Shown here: piece after piece, positions 8,087 to 15,311 of the stretch
Layout: the number at the start of each line of letters is the position of its first letter
Numbering within the stretch: the stretch's first letter is position 1
Assembly (NCBI RefSeq): GCF_001485575.1
Contig: NZ_BCNB01000008.1
Location: 1-40,595, forward strand
Source of the DNA: Haloarcula sp. CBA1127
Lineage (GTDB): Archaea > Halobacteriota > Halobacteria > Halobacteriales > Haloarculaceae
Direction of reading: 5' to 3'
DNA: 40,595 nt
Notes under the pieces: generated by a model
Seen by the model: only the letters and a program-made list of their open reading frames with translations
What the model was told of the DNA's origin: nothing
The model's database searches: none
Program-made: the position numbers and the translations under genes

Positions 8087-8312
8087 CGTTCACCTCGTCG
8101 ACGACCATTTCATATACTTCGGGGAAGTGGTCCTGTAGGAAATCCAGATCCTCACCGAGATGCTTCTTGACGCGGTTTCGAACCGTGCTTTCCACCTTGT
8201 ACCGGTAGTTGTCCGACACATCGGCGTCGCCACTGATTATCTCCCGTTCGCGATCAGTCAGCAGCGCGCGTCCCTCTTCACTCATTACCTCGTCTGTTTC
8301 TTGGACAGCCAT
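8070..8312 (-). CDS. 80-residue protein, first gene of the leftward operon
   Basis: Starts at ATG 8312 with GAGGT five bases before it, so the transcript has a leader. The product is helical and charged, with LTDREREIISG followed by YRYKVESTVRNRVKKHL, a pattern I have seen in many haloarchaeal genomic islands but cannot name. The basic middle helix could contact DNA. As the first gene after the divergent control region it may be an early regulator; this is inference. Confidence 0.65.
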   Translation of the reverse strand: MAVQETDEVMSEEGRALLTDREREIISGDADVSDNYRYKVESTVRNRVKKHLGEDLDFLQDHFPEVYEMVVDEVNDAQQD

Positions 8313-8434
8313 ATATTACCTCATGTCGTAAGTATACGCCTTGGAGTAAGTAACTTACGCTTATGCGTATGCACGCTTTGGAGTGTATACGCTATAGAGT
8401 AAGTATTAAGTGCATGGCGCTATGACTACTATAC
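8313..8434. promoter_or_regulatory. Divergent early control region with direct repeats
   Basis: An AT-rich gap between the leftward and rightward early operons. A 21-bp unit is repeated at 8332-8352 and 8385-8405 with 18 of 21 positions equal; both copies start GTATACGC and end AGTAAGTA. Between them lies the perfect dyad GTAAGT/ACTTAC (8346-8358). TATA-like words at 8390-8395 and 8404-8409 sit about 28 bp from the possible starts at 8422 and 8435. Likely operators for one regulator of both operons. Confidence 0.65.
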
Positions 8435-8974
8435 GTGAAGCGGAACACCGGCGATCCGACGCAGAACACGATGGCCGGGACGCGTTGCACCGCGTCCGAC
8501 CGCTTCGCTACCAACGAAGCAATGAGTACTATTCCATCCACCCGAAGTAAGCCTTCGGGCACGGACCGAGTGTGGAAGTGGATCGATCAGTCAGACAACC
8601 CAGAGATCATCCCGGAGACGTGGGCCGACAACGGCGCTCGTGAAGACGCCGCCGCTGACGAAGAGCGGTACTTCGCCGTCGAGGCACGGGCCGGCCTCCA
8701 GCTGGAGTACAACACCAACGACCGCGGGCAGGCAACCGGCGTCCCCAACCGGGAGCGGCCAGCCATCCAGACGCTGTTCGTCACGGCCGACGGCGGTCGC
8801 GCTGTCGTGATCGAGTCCCAGGCCGCCGGCAACGGCGACAGTGTGCGGCCGCTGTCGGACTGGGCGGCCGTCATCTCGCGGCCGGAAGGTCACGGTGACA
8901 CCGTCGACGCCGACGCTCGCGATGCGTACCGCGCCGTCGTTCGCGATCTCTACCCCGAGGAGGTCGAGGCTTGA
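8435..8974 (+). CDS. Uncharacterised 179-residue protein, first gene of the rightward operon
   Basis: GTG 8435 lies 28 bp after a TATA-like word; ATG 8522 would give a 150-residue protein. The GC-rich third positions of the first codons favour 8435. The protein has a Trp-rich segment (about 46-65) and an alpha/beta core up to the C-terminus, which ends in an acidic helix. No family recognised. A short frame of 42 codons beginning at ATG 8422 overlaps it and looks less coding-like. Confidence 0.6.
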   Translation: MKRNTGDPTQNTMAGTRCTASDRFATNEAMSTIPSTRSKPSGTDRVWKWIDQSDNPEIIPETWADNGAREDAAADEERYFAVEARAGLQLEYNTNDRGQATGVPNRERPAIQTLFVTADGGRAVVIESQAAGNGDSVRPLSDWAAVISRPEGHGDTVDADARDAYRAVVRDLYPEEVEA

Positions 8975-9252
8975 TGAGCGAGCTTGTCGACGCGCTGGCC
9001 GACCGCGGCTTCGAAGAGATCGAGGACGCCGGCCTGCCCGGCGGCTGGGCGACCGACGGCGAGTGGACGGTCGCCATCCGCAGCCGGATGACAGGCGTCG
9101 GTGGTCTTGACCACGAGGTCCGCGTCTACGACTGCGAAGCGGGCCTGATCTCGATCGGGACTTCGCCGGTTGGTCGTGGCTATGGGTCGAGCCACGACCT
9201 CGCGGTGAGAGAGGCGCTTGAAGATGCGGGCTACATGGAGGGCGATCACTGA
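8974..9252 (+). CDS. Uncharacterised 92-residue protein
   Basis: Start ATG 8974 overlaps the previous stop as TGATG. The protein reads like a small alpha/beta domain: an N-terminal helix (LVDALADRGFEEIEDAG), then strands with EWTVAIRSRM and HEVRVYDCE, then a C-terminal helix. Not recognised. Coupled to both neighbours. Confidence 0.6.
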   Translation: MSELVDALADRGFEEIEDAGLPGGWATDGEWTVAIRSRMTGVGGLDHEVRVYDCEAGLISIGTSPVGRGYGSSHDLAVREALEDAGYMEGDH

Positions 9253-9581
9253 TGTCTGGCGCTCGAACCTGTCCGGCCGACCTCCAGGATGTCTTTGTCG
9301 GCGACCACGTCGAAGACCGCGATGCTGACGACGACGGTGACGCGGCGACGCTGCTGGTGGTCGCGACGCCGCCCCAGGACGCCGACGAGTACGCCGTCGG
9401 TGACGATGCGACGGTCGCGGACTACAACGAGGACTACCCCAGCGACGACGCCGTCATCGAAGTGGTCTACGCCCAGCGGACGTGCGTCGATATCGACAAC
9501 ACCCGGCGCTACGCGTTCCCGCGTTCCCGGCTGCAGTTGACCGAGCCCGCCCACGATCTCGAAGCGGAGGGTGACGACTGA
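9252..9581 (+). CDS. 109-residue protein sharing a domain with the ParB-like gene at 20958
   Basis: Most of this protein matches the first 100 residues of the ParB-like protein: a DIVQ/DVFVGD-like start, a hydrophobic strand before TPP, then YNEDYPSDDAVIEVVY against DNPEYPADDRVVIVVY, and YAFP near the end of both. The shared domain is about 95 residues and probably beta-rich. Function unknown. It overlaps its neighbours by one base on either side. Confidence 0.6.
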   Translation: MSGARTCPADLQDVFVGDHVEDRDADDDGDAATLLVVATPPQDADEYAVGDDATVADYNEDYPSDDAVIEVVYAQRTCVDIDNTRRYAFPRSRLQLTEPAHDLEAEGDD

Positions 9582-9916
9582 TGGCCGCCGCAGCGAGTGC
9601 CGACATCGAAGCGCTGGCCCAGCTGGACAGTCGCGACGTCGGAGCGCTGACCGAGCACATGGATATCTACGCCGACGACCCGGCGACACGGGACGAGCAG
9701 GTGGCTGTCTACAACAAGGGCACGCGGTACATCATCGACTTGGTCGCCGAGACCTGTGACTGCCCGGACATGCTCCACCGGCGGCCCGACGGCGGGTGCA
9801 AGCACTGCCGGCGCATCCAGTTCCGTCGTGGTGAGCGGGAGATCCCCGCCGGGGTCGACCGTGATGCCATCGACGATTCGTTGCTCGAACACATCGATGA
9901 CGGGGTGTCCCGATGA
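9581..9916 (+). CDS. SWIM-type zinc finger protein
   Basis: A 111-residue protein. An N-terminal region with VAVYNKGTRYIIDLVAETCDC leads into CxC, a spacer, and CKHC, the CxCx(n)CxH pattern of SWIM zinc fingers, at about residues 63-80. SWIM fingers bind DNA or proteins. Similar small SWIM proteins occur in haloarchaeal plasmids and viruses. The tail is acidic and helical. Confidence 0.65.
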   Translation: MAAAASADIEALAQLDSRDVGALTEHMDIYADDPATRDEQVAVYNKGTRYIIDLVAETCDCPDMLHRRPDGGCKHCRRIQFRRGEREIPAGVDRDAIDDSLLEHIDDGVSR

Positions 9917-10077
9917 CGGAGATGCAGTACGGCCAGGGCTGGATCGACTGGGCCCACGTCGAGATCACGCCGTTGTCGTCGATGCGCTTCGGTGTCTACC
10001 TCCCGAGCCCGGTCAGCGACCACGTTACGCTGCTGGCCTACCGTCGGTCGACCGGCCTCGAGGTGGACGTCCGATGA
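9913..10077 (+). CDS. 54-residue protein
   Basis: A short gene overlapping the upstream stop (ATGA) and the downstream start. The product has an N-terminal WIDWAHVEITPL segment and a strand-rich middle. Only the overlaps and codon use support it. No function can be given. Confidence 0.5.
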   Translation: MTEMQYGQGWIDWAHVEITPLSSMRFGVYLPSPVSDHVTLLAYRRSTGLEVDVR

Positions 10078-10271
10078 TGCGGCCGCCGGCCTGGGCGCTG
10101 CCCGAGTCCGAGTTCAGGTTGGTTCGCTCTGGCGTCCCGGTCGACGTCGACGGCATCAAGATCGGCGCGCCGACGGGCTACGTGGTCTGCTGTGACTGTG
10201 GCCGCGGGGCCCGCAACATCGACTGGATCGAGCACGGTCCGACCTGCGACAGTCCCGCCGCGGAGAACTGA
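10074..10271 (+). CDS. 65-residue zinc-binding protein
   Basis: Start ATG 10074 overlaps the upstream stop. The C-terminal half holds CCDC (about 43-46) and a further Cys and His (HGPTC), consistent with one zinc site. It is the last gene of this operon, ahead of inverted repeat B. Function unknown. Confidence 0.55.
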   Translation: MMRPPAWALPESEFRLVRSGVPVDVDGIKIGAPTGYVVCCDCGRGARNIDWIEHGPTCDSPAAEN

Positions 10272-10333
10272 CAGCGTTCATTTCTTGTTTTAAGCGGTTA
10301 CCCCACGCTGACAGGAGGGGCGTACTGCGAGCG

Positions 10334-10374
10334 TTAACCAACACTGGCCGGCTCCGCCGACGACTGTTGGTTAA
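10334..10374. repeat. Long-spacer inverted repeat, copy B
   Basis: TTAACCAACA (10334-10343) and TGTTGGTTAA (10365-10374) are perfect 10-bp arms with a 21-bp spacer. The copy lies 62 bp after a gene end and before the TATA-like words at about 10391-10407 of the next gene. See copies A, C and D. Confidence 0.8.
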
Positions 10375-10431
10375 GCCACTGATGCCCCCAGCTTTATCCC
10401 GATTTAGTGACCAGATAGCTACATCGCCGCC

Positions 10432-10997
10432 ATGCCTGACCATCCGACGGGCCGCTGTGGATCTGTGCGGACTGCGGGGCCCGTCACGACAGCAACGACC
10501 CTCCCTGTCGAGAGTGCGCTAGTGAGCAGTTCGCCAAGCTCGAGCCGAGCGATACAGACCGGCTCGACTCGACGAACCGAGTGACGTGGATCTGCCAGGA
10601 CTGCGGGACCAGTTCGCCGCGGAACAACTCGGCCTGCCGTGAGTGTGGCGGGTTTAACTACGCGAAAATCGACACCGACAGCGCCACTGCCGGCTACGAC
10701 GGTAGTGATGTCCCGGACGAGCCCACCAGCGACTCCAACCGGAAGCGCGACTACTACATCGGCGTCGTGCTGGGTGTTGTCGGCGTCCTCGTGTTTCCGT
10801 ACTTTTTCTTCCTGGTCGCACTGCCAGAAGCGCTGTTCCAGCTGGGCGGGCGGTCACTGCAGGACGTGCTCGGCGGCGACGCTCGCGACAATCCATTTCT
10901 GTCTGGGTCGTTGCTCATCATGCGCTGGTTCGGCAACTTCCTTATCCTCACGTTCATCCTAGGGTTCCTTCTAGGGCTGCTGTTCATCTTCGGCTGA
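10432..10997 (+). CDS. Zinc-ribbon membrane protein with a frame break
   Basis: The coding signal runs from ATG 10432, but a one-base shift is needed within ACGGGCC (10447-10453). In the corrected reading the protein has two zinc ribbons, CADC/CREC and CQDC/CREC, a polar linker, then two strongly hydrophobic segments at the C-terminus. Without correction the only in-frame start is GTG 10581, giving 138 residues with one ribbon. Zinc-ribbon-plus-membrane proteins are common and uncharacterised in haloarchaea. The repeats B and C flank the gene. Confidence 0.6.
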
Positions 10998-11002
10998 GGA
11001 GA

Positions 11003-11044
11003 CTAACCAACACCCGGTGGTATCTGCGCACGGTTGTTGGTTAG
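11003..11044. repeat. Long-spacer inverted repeat, copy C
   Basis: CTAACCAACA (11003-11012) and TGTTGGTTAG (11035-11044), perfect 10-bp arms with a 22-bp spacer. It begins six bases after the upstream stop codon and ends about 40 bp before the orc TATA box, so it could be a terminator, an operator, or an origin element bound by Orc1. Confidence 0.8.
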
Positions 11045-11084
11045 CGCACCGGCGCACGAAACGAACGAAACGACCCCCTGTTGC

Positions 11085-11093
11085 TTTATATAT
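11085..11093 (+). promoter_or_regulatory. Promoter of the orc gene
   Basis: TTTATATAT at 11085-11093 is centred about 30 bp before ATG 11120. This spacing implies a transcript with little or no leader and is the reason ATG 11120 is taken as the start instead of the upstream TTG-like codon at 11081. Confidence 0.65.
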
Positions 11094-11119
11094 CATATCT
11101 GAGTACTATCCAGTTACTT

Positions 11120-12130
11120 ATGCTCTCCTCCAGACATGTGTTGGACGAAGAGCGGGTTCCCGACGAGGACCTCGTCGTCCACCGTCGCGACGAGCTTGAT
11201 CGGTTGATGGCGGCGCTGCGGCCGGGCGACACCTGGCCAACGGATTTGATGTTTCTTATCGGCCCGACGGGCACGGGCAAGACGATGCTCTCGAAGCTCG
11301 CCTTTGACCTCCTCGAGCAGGACGGCGAGATGCCGGAGTTCGAGAGCGCGTACGTGAATGCCTGGCGCCACGACGAACGCCGGGATATCCTGCTGCAGAC
11401 CGTCGATCAGCTTTGCCGAGCGCCGGTCCACGAGAACGCCACCGGTCGGTCGGAACTGATATCGCATCTCGAAGGCGACCCAGGCCATCCGCAGTACCTA
11501 GTCCTCGACGAGGTGGACCAACTGCACGACAAGGACGTCCTCTACGATTTGCACAGCGTTCCGGTCAATCTTATCCTCGTCGCGAACCGTGAGGAGGACC
11601 TATTCGCTGGCATGGCCGACCGGCTCAAAAGCCGGCTGAGCGTGGGCCGCCGGATCGAGTGCGGTGCATACGCCGACCGGGAGATCGCGGCGATCCTGTC
11701 GAAGCGGGCTGAGTATGTGCTCGGCCGGGCGGGCTCACGGTGGGACGAACGGGACATGATGCACATCGCCGAGCACTGCGACGGTGACGCTCGGGTCGGC
11801 GTCCGCACGCTGCGGATCGCCATCGAAGAGGATGGGGAAGTCCCCGACGACGTCGTCGAACGCATCCTGCCTCAGGCCCGGGACCGACTACGCCAGAAGA
11901 GTCGCGACCAGCTGACCGACCACCAGGAAGCCGTGCTCTGTGTCGTCGAAGAGTTCGGCCCGATCACGACCAACGGCGTGATGGACCAGTATCGAGACCG
12001 CGTCGACGACGCCCGGACGAAGCGGACCGTCCAAACTTACCTTTCGAAGCTCGAGCAGTACAACCACGTCGAGCGGGCGGGCCCAGACAACAAACCAGAG
12101 TGGTCGGCAGTCGAGTACGAAACGGTCTAA
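11120..12130 (+). CDS. orc1/cdc6: Orc1/Cdc6-family replication initiator
   Basis: A 336-residue AAA+ ATPase. Walker A is GPTGTGKT at residues 48-55, Walker B is YLVLDEVD at 126-133, and NLILVANRE follows as the sensor 1 region. The C-terminal 80 residues form a winged helix (LTDHQEAVLCVVEEFGP to the end), the part that binds origin DNA. Archaeal Orc1/Cdc6 proteins recognise origins and load the MCM helicase; none is coded here, so host MCM would be used. The protein is slightly shorter than chromosomal Orc1. The intergenic region before it, with inverted repeat C, is a candidate origin. Confidence 0.9.
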   Translation: MLSSRHVLDEERVPDEDLVVHRRDELDRLMAALRPGDTWPTDLMFLIGPTGTGKTMLSKLAFDLLEQDGEMPEFESAYVNAWRHDERRDILLQTVDQLCRAPVHENATGRSELISHLEGDPGHPQYLVLDEVDQLHDKDVLYDLHSVPVNLILVANREEDLFAGMADRLKSRLSVGRRIECGAYADREIAAILSKRAEYVLGRAGSRWDERDMMHIAEHCDGDARVGVRTLRIAIEEDGEVPDDVVERILPQARDRLRQKSRDQLTDHQEAVLCVVEEFGPITTNGVMDQYRDRVDDARTKRTVQTYLSKLEQYNHVERAGPDNKPEWSAVEYETV

Positions 12131-12259
12131 TCGCCAGACGGCGCGGCACGAAGTTCGCGAAACACCTCCCCTTTCGTTTTGAAAGTTGGTCTTGTCAGTA
12201 CAGGTGTATGGAAGAGAACCGCATCAGGGCCGACGCTGGAGGGGGCGCGTAAAATGTCG

Positions 12260-12427
12260 TCAGTCAGCCTTTGCGACTTGGGCGCTGTTCGCATTTCCCT
12301 GGAGATATTCCCTCAGGGCAGTTCTGACAATATCCGATTCCGATGGTTCGTAGGGATGTGCCTCTACCTCCTCGCTGATCATTTCTTCCAATTCGTCGTC
12401 GATGCGAACACTCAGCTGCTTCGCCAT
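12260..12427 (-). CDS. Ribbon-helix-helix regulator (leftward)
   Basis: A 55-residue protein. The first strand is KQLSVRIDDELEEMI, with alternating hydrophobic residues; then a helix, a turn, and a second helix (SESDIVRTALREYL), the MetJ/Arc/CopG fold. Such proteins bind palindromic operators as dimers. ATG 12427 lies 27 bp from a minus-strand TATA box, with the perfect dyad TGTGTTGC/GCAACACA between them, so it probably represses itself. It stands back to back with another RHH gene. Confidence 0.8.
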   Translation of the reverse strand: MAKQLSVRIDDELEEMISEEVEAHPYEPSESDIVRTALREYLQGNANSAQVAKAD

Positions 12428-12432
12428 ACATC

Positions 12433-12535
12433 TGTGTTGCCCAGCAACACATATAAGTATAGGGCCATGCGTGTAATGTTCCCATTAACTGTAATTATTG
12501 CACCACAAGCACTAAGTCGCAACACTTGCAACACA
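12433..12535. promoter_or_regulatory. Shared operator region of two divergent RHH genes
   Basis: The dyad TGTGTTGC (12433-12440) and GCAACACA (12444-12451) lies between the leftward gene's start and its TATA box (about 12449-12458). In front of the rightward gene the same word occurs twice as direct repeats: GCAACAC (12519-12525) and GCAACACA (12528-12535), ending six bases before the ATG. The four copies suggest one repressor family controls both genes. Confidence 0.7.
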
Positions 12536-12541
12536 TAACTA

Positions 12542-12715
12542 ATGCCGGAAAATGACGATCCTCGGATACACATCCGGGTGGATTCCGAGCTTAAGAAAAA
12601 GGTCGGCATTGCCGCGGGTTTAGAGGGTGTTTCGAATAGCGAGTACATTCGAAACCAGCTTCGAGATGCCACATCTCACGTCGACCTCGATGAATTAGTC
12701 CCGGCAGACCAGTAG
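12542..12715 (+). CDS. Ribbon-helix-helix regulator (rightward)
   Basis: A 57-residue protein with the RHH pattern: strand RIHIRVDSELKKKV, helix, then SNSEYIRNQL as the second helix, and an acidic tail. It is divergent from the other RHH gene, and the two share the GCAACAC operator word. Two such genes facing apart could form a switch, but which protein binds which half-site cannot be told from the sequence. Confidence 0.75.
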   Translation: MPENDDPRIHIRVDSELKKKVGIAAGLEGVSNSEYIRNQLRDATSHVDLDELVPADQ

Positions 12716-12808
12716 CACAGCTCACCAATCAACGACCCGGCCCAGCCCGCGAGCCTGTCTACGCACACGGACTCACCCTACCAAAGCCGAGCCCGTGCAC
12801 GCAGGGCA

Positions 12809-12841
12809 GTCTCGATTGTGGCTTCAGGCAGGAATCGAGAC
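12809..12841. promoter_or_regulatory. 9-bp inverted repeat just before the PadR-like gene
   Basis: GTCTCGATT (12809-12817) and AATCGAGAC (12833-12841) are perfect arms with a 15-bp spacer, ending four bases before ATG 12846. As DNA this is a good operator for a dimeric winged-helix regulator; as RNA it would fold over the ribosome binding region. Confidence 0.6.
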
Positions 12842-12845
12842 CACG

Positions 12846-13595
12846 ATGTCAAACACACACGATACTCAAAACGATACCGACACGAGCACCGACCAGCGAA
12901 CCACGACGACCGTCATCTACGACGCCATCGAGACGCTCGGCGGCGAGCGCGAAGAGGCCCCGGTCGGGATGGTCGTCACGCGAGCGGTTACGACCAGTCC
13001 CTACCAGCTGCCGGACGTCCTCGACGAGATCAACCGACTCATCGTCAACGGTGAGCTCTACCAGCCCCAGGATGTGACGATCCGGCCGACGGAGCCGGCG
13101 GTCATGGCCGATGGGGGCGTCCGCCCGGCCCACGACGGCGGCGACCTGACACGCTTCCAGTTCGAGATCCTCTTCCAGCTGGCCGAGGCGCGTGACTGTG
13201 CCGACTACGGGCTCGGCATCAAGGAACGGCTCGAAGCGTACTACGAGGAGGAAGTTAACCACGGCCGCCTGTACCCGAACCTCGACACGCTCGTCGAGAA
13301 CGGGCTGCTCACGAAGAGCGAACTCGACAAACGAACCAACGAGTACGCGCTGACCGAGGCGGGGAAGGACCTGCTGTGGAAGCGGTCCCGGCGACACTCC
13401 GAGGCCGTCAGCGCGACCCGCGAGACGGTCGGCGGGCTCACCGATCACGGCGCGGCGGCAATGCTCGAGGGCGTGCTGACCGAGGTCGAACCGTCACTTG
13501 ATGAGGGCGAGCTAGACGACCTCGGCCAAGTCATCGACCATCTTCGTAGCAGTGGCGAGGACATCCCAGTCGTCGTTGAGGACGGTGATGCCTGA
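12846..13595 (+). CDS. PadR-like regulator with an extra N-terminal winged helix
   Basis: About 249 residues from ATG 12846. Residues 20-85 read as a winged helix (VIYDAIETLGG to ELYQPQDVTIRPT), similar in feel to the C-terminal domain of haloarchaeal MCM. Residues 100-180 match PadR: LTRFQFEILFQLAE, GLGIKERLEAYY, GRLYPNLDTLVENGLL and the strand NEYALTEAGKDLL. The C-terminal part is helical and may dimerise. A 9-bp inverted repeat precedes the start, consistent with autoregulation. Confidence 0.7.
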   Translation: MSNTHDTQNDTDTSTDQRTTTTVIYDAIETLGGEREEAPVGMVVTRAVTTSPYQLPDVLDEINRLIVNGELYQPQDVTIRPTEPAVMADGGVRPAHDGGDLTRFQFEILFQLAEARDCADYGLGIKERLEAYYEEEVNHGRLYPNLDTLVENGLLTKSELDKRTNEYALTEAGKDLLWKRSRRHSEAVSATRETVGGLTDHGAAAMLEGVLTEVEPSLDEGELDDLGQVIDHLRSSGEDIPVVVEDGDA

Positions 13596-13885
13596 TGTGG
13601 CCCATTTGGCTCTCTCTTGTTCAGGCCGCCGCTCGCCGCCAGCGTCCGGACGCCACCGACGCCGACGTTCGCGATGCCGTCGAAGCGGCCGAATCCGACA
13701 GTAAAGACAACCCGCCCCGCAGCGAGATTCCCGACACCGGTATCGCGTGCGTTGGTCGCGCTGGCCAGTCCGTGTTCGCGCCGGCGGTGACGCTCCGAGA
13801 GTTTTCGAATACAACGCTGGCCGGTGTCGCTGGAAACGAGTGGATCAAGACCGACAGCACGGTCGACGTGACGGAGGTGGCCTAA
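13595..13885 (+). CDS. Uncharacterised 96-residue protein
   Basis: Overlaps the regulator's stop by one base. A hydrophobic N-terminus (MWPIWLSLVQAA) could be a weak signal or an amphipathic helix; then a helical, acidic region and a C-terminal strand-rich part with one Cys. Not recognised. Confidence 0.5.
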   Translation: MWPIWLSLVQAAARRQRPDATDADVRDAVEAAESDSKDNPPRSEIPDTGIACVGRAGQSVFAPAVTLREFSNTTLAGVAGNEWIKTDSTVDVTEVA

Positions 13886-13886
13886 G

Positions 13887-14075
13887 ATGGCGGCCGAAGA
13901 GAACCGCCCAACTGCGAACTTCTGTCCGTACTGTGGCGAGCCCGTCGACGCCGCTCAGGTGTTCGCCGTCGACAGTGAATTCATCGAGCAGGGAGTCATC
14001 GGCGACTCGCAAGCACATGTCGCGCTGGAGGGTGGCCAGCTGACCATCTACTCCCATGCCGAGGAGGCAGCATGA
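13887..14075 (+). CDS. 62-residue zinc-ribbon protein
   Basis: Contains CPYCGEP at about residues 13-19, a classic half zinc ribbon with no second Cys pair, so the metal site would need a partner or another copy. The C-terminal His/Glu-rich tail is short. Part of the dense early operon. Confidence 0.5.
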   Translation: MAAEENRPTANFCPYCGEPVDAAQVFAVDSEFIEQGVIGDSQAHVALEGGQLTIYSHAEEAA

Positions 14076-14497
14076 GTGCCGCGACGGACCCAGACGAGGC
14101 CCGCGCCGAGCTCGAGCCCGACGACGTCGTCGGGAACGCACTCTGTGACCTGCTGCTGGAGGCCCCGAACCCGTCGGTCATCCGCGTTCTGAACTACCAC
14201 GGCGACTGGGCCGAGGCCGTCCCGCAGTGGACGGACTTCCGCCAGACGCTGGACTCCTGCCAGGACGTCGTCGCTCGGTTCCCCGCGGACGATATGTACG
14301 GTAACACCGTGCTGGTCCGAGCCAGCAACGAGGTCGGCCGCTACGAGCGCGTCGCCGTCGACGGCGACACCACGCTGGGCCACGTCAGCGAGGCATCGGC
14401 TGCCCTCATCGAGTCACTGGTCGAGTCCCGCGGCGGGCCGGAGTTGGTCCCGTTCGATGACGTGCAATCGCACTTCCTCAACGGTGATCTGCCATGA
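14072..14497 (+). CDS. Uncharacterised 141-residue protein
   Basis: Overlaps the genes on both sides by four bases. Alternating helices and strands, with RVLNYHGDWAEAVPQW and an acidic C-terminal part ending SHFLNGDLP. No diagnostic motif. Coding is supported by overlaps and codon use. Confidence 0.6.
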   Translation: MSAATDPDEARAELEPDDVVGNALCDLLLEAPNPSVIRVLNYHGDWAEAVPQWTDFRQTLDSCQDVVARFPADDMYGNTVLVRASNEVGRYERVAVDGDTTLGHVSEASAALIESLVESRGGPELVPFDDVQSHFLNGDLP

Positions 14498-15183
14498 CGG
14501 TCGACTGTCCCAGTTGCACGCGAGACTTCGACGACCAGGAGGCGATGCGGATCCATCATGCACGCACCCACGGCGAGAGTCTGGTCGAGCCGGAGCTGTC
14601 GACCTGCGATCACTGCGGCGACGAGTTCGAGGTCTCGGCCGGCACCGAGGGCAAGTACTGCTCGCGGTCCTGTACCGGCGCGTCCAGGCGCAACCGCGAA
14701 ACGCTGACCTGCGAGGGCTGTGGTGAAGAGTTTGAGGTCAAGCCCTCCGACGCCGACGGCCGGCGGTTCTGTGGAAACGAGTGTCGCTCCGAGTGGATGC
14801 GGGAGCTGGACGACCGCGACTGTGAGATGTGTGGCCAGACGTTCCGGCCGTCGCGAGACTCGCGGCGATACTGCTGTCGAGCGTGCCGGTTTGAGGCTGA
14901 GACGAGCAAGCCACGGCCCGACGACCCGGACATGCTGGTGTGGCTGCTCTACGTCTACGAGGGTCACAACAAGACCGAAACCTATCGCCGACAGCGGGCC
15001 GTGCTGGGCAACGAAGACCGGATGTACCGGTCTGAAGTTGTTGAGCGACTCGAGGAGATGGGCGTCGCCGGGCGATATGCTTCGGACACGGTCAACGCAG
15101 CGCTGGCTGCTGACGCATCCTCCCCAGACGAGACGCCCGGCGGCGATGATACCTGGCGGCAGTACCAGGAGGGATCGTCGTGA
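14494..15183 (+). CDS. Multi-zinc-finger protein
   Basis: A 229-residue protein with a string of metal sites: a C2H2-type finger at the N-terminus (CPSC ... HHARTH), then CDHC ... CSRSC, CEGC ... CGNEC and CEMC ... CCRAC. This gives four modules in the first 135 residues. The C-terminal 80 residues are helical, with a tyrosine-rich segment (VWLLYVYEGHNKTETYRR) that could be a helix-turn-helix-like domain. DNA or RNA binding is likely; the target is unknown. Confidence 0.65.
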   Translation: MTVDCPSCTRDFDDQEAMRIHHARTHGESLVEPELSTCDHCGDEFEVSAGTEGKYCSRSCTGASRRNRETLTCEGCGEEFEVKPSDADGRRFCGNECRSEWMRELDDRDCEMCGQTFRPSRDSRRYCCRACRFEAETSKPRPDDPDMLVWLLYVYEGHNKTETYRRQRAVLGNEDRMYRSEVVERLEEMGVAGRYASDTVNAALAADASSPDETPGGDDTWRQYQEGSS

Positions 15184-15311
15184 GCGACAACATCTGCCCG
15201 GTCTGCGATGCAGTGAGTACCGAAATCTTCCGCTGCTCGGAGTGCGGGAAGCTGTTCGACGATGACGAGAGCAGCGGACGGTCCGGCTCGATGCTCGGAG
15301 GTGGGGCCTGA
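15180..15311 (+). CDS. 43-residue zinc-ribbon protein
   Basis: GTG 15180 overlaps the upstream stop and the stop overlaps the next ATG. The product carries CPVC (residues 6-9) and CSEC (19-22), a complete minimal zinc ribbon, followed by a polar Gly/Ser tail. Confidence 0.55.
   Translation: MSDNICPVCDAVSTEIFRCSECGKLFDDDESSGRSGSMLGGGA

Noticed and set aside
8422-8550. A 42-residue frame at the start of the rightward operon
   Set aside because: It has a possible leaderless promoter, but its third codon positions are less GC-rich than the overlapping frame from 8435, so it is not listed as a gene.
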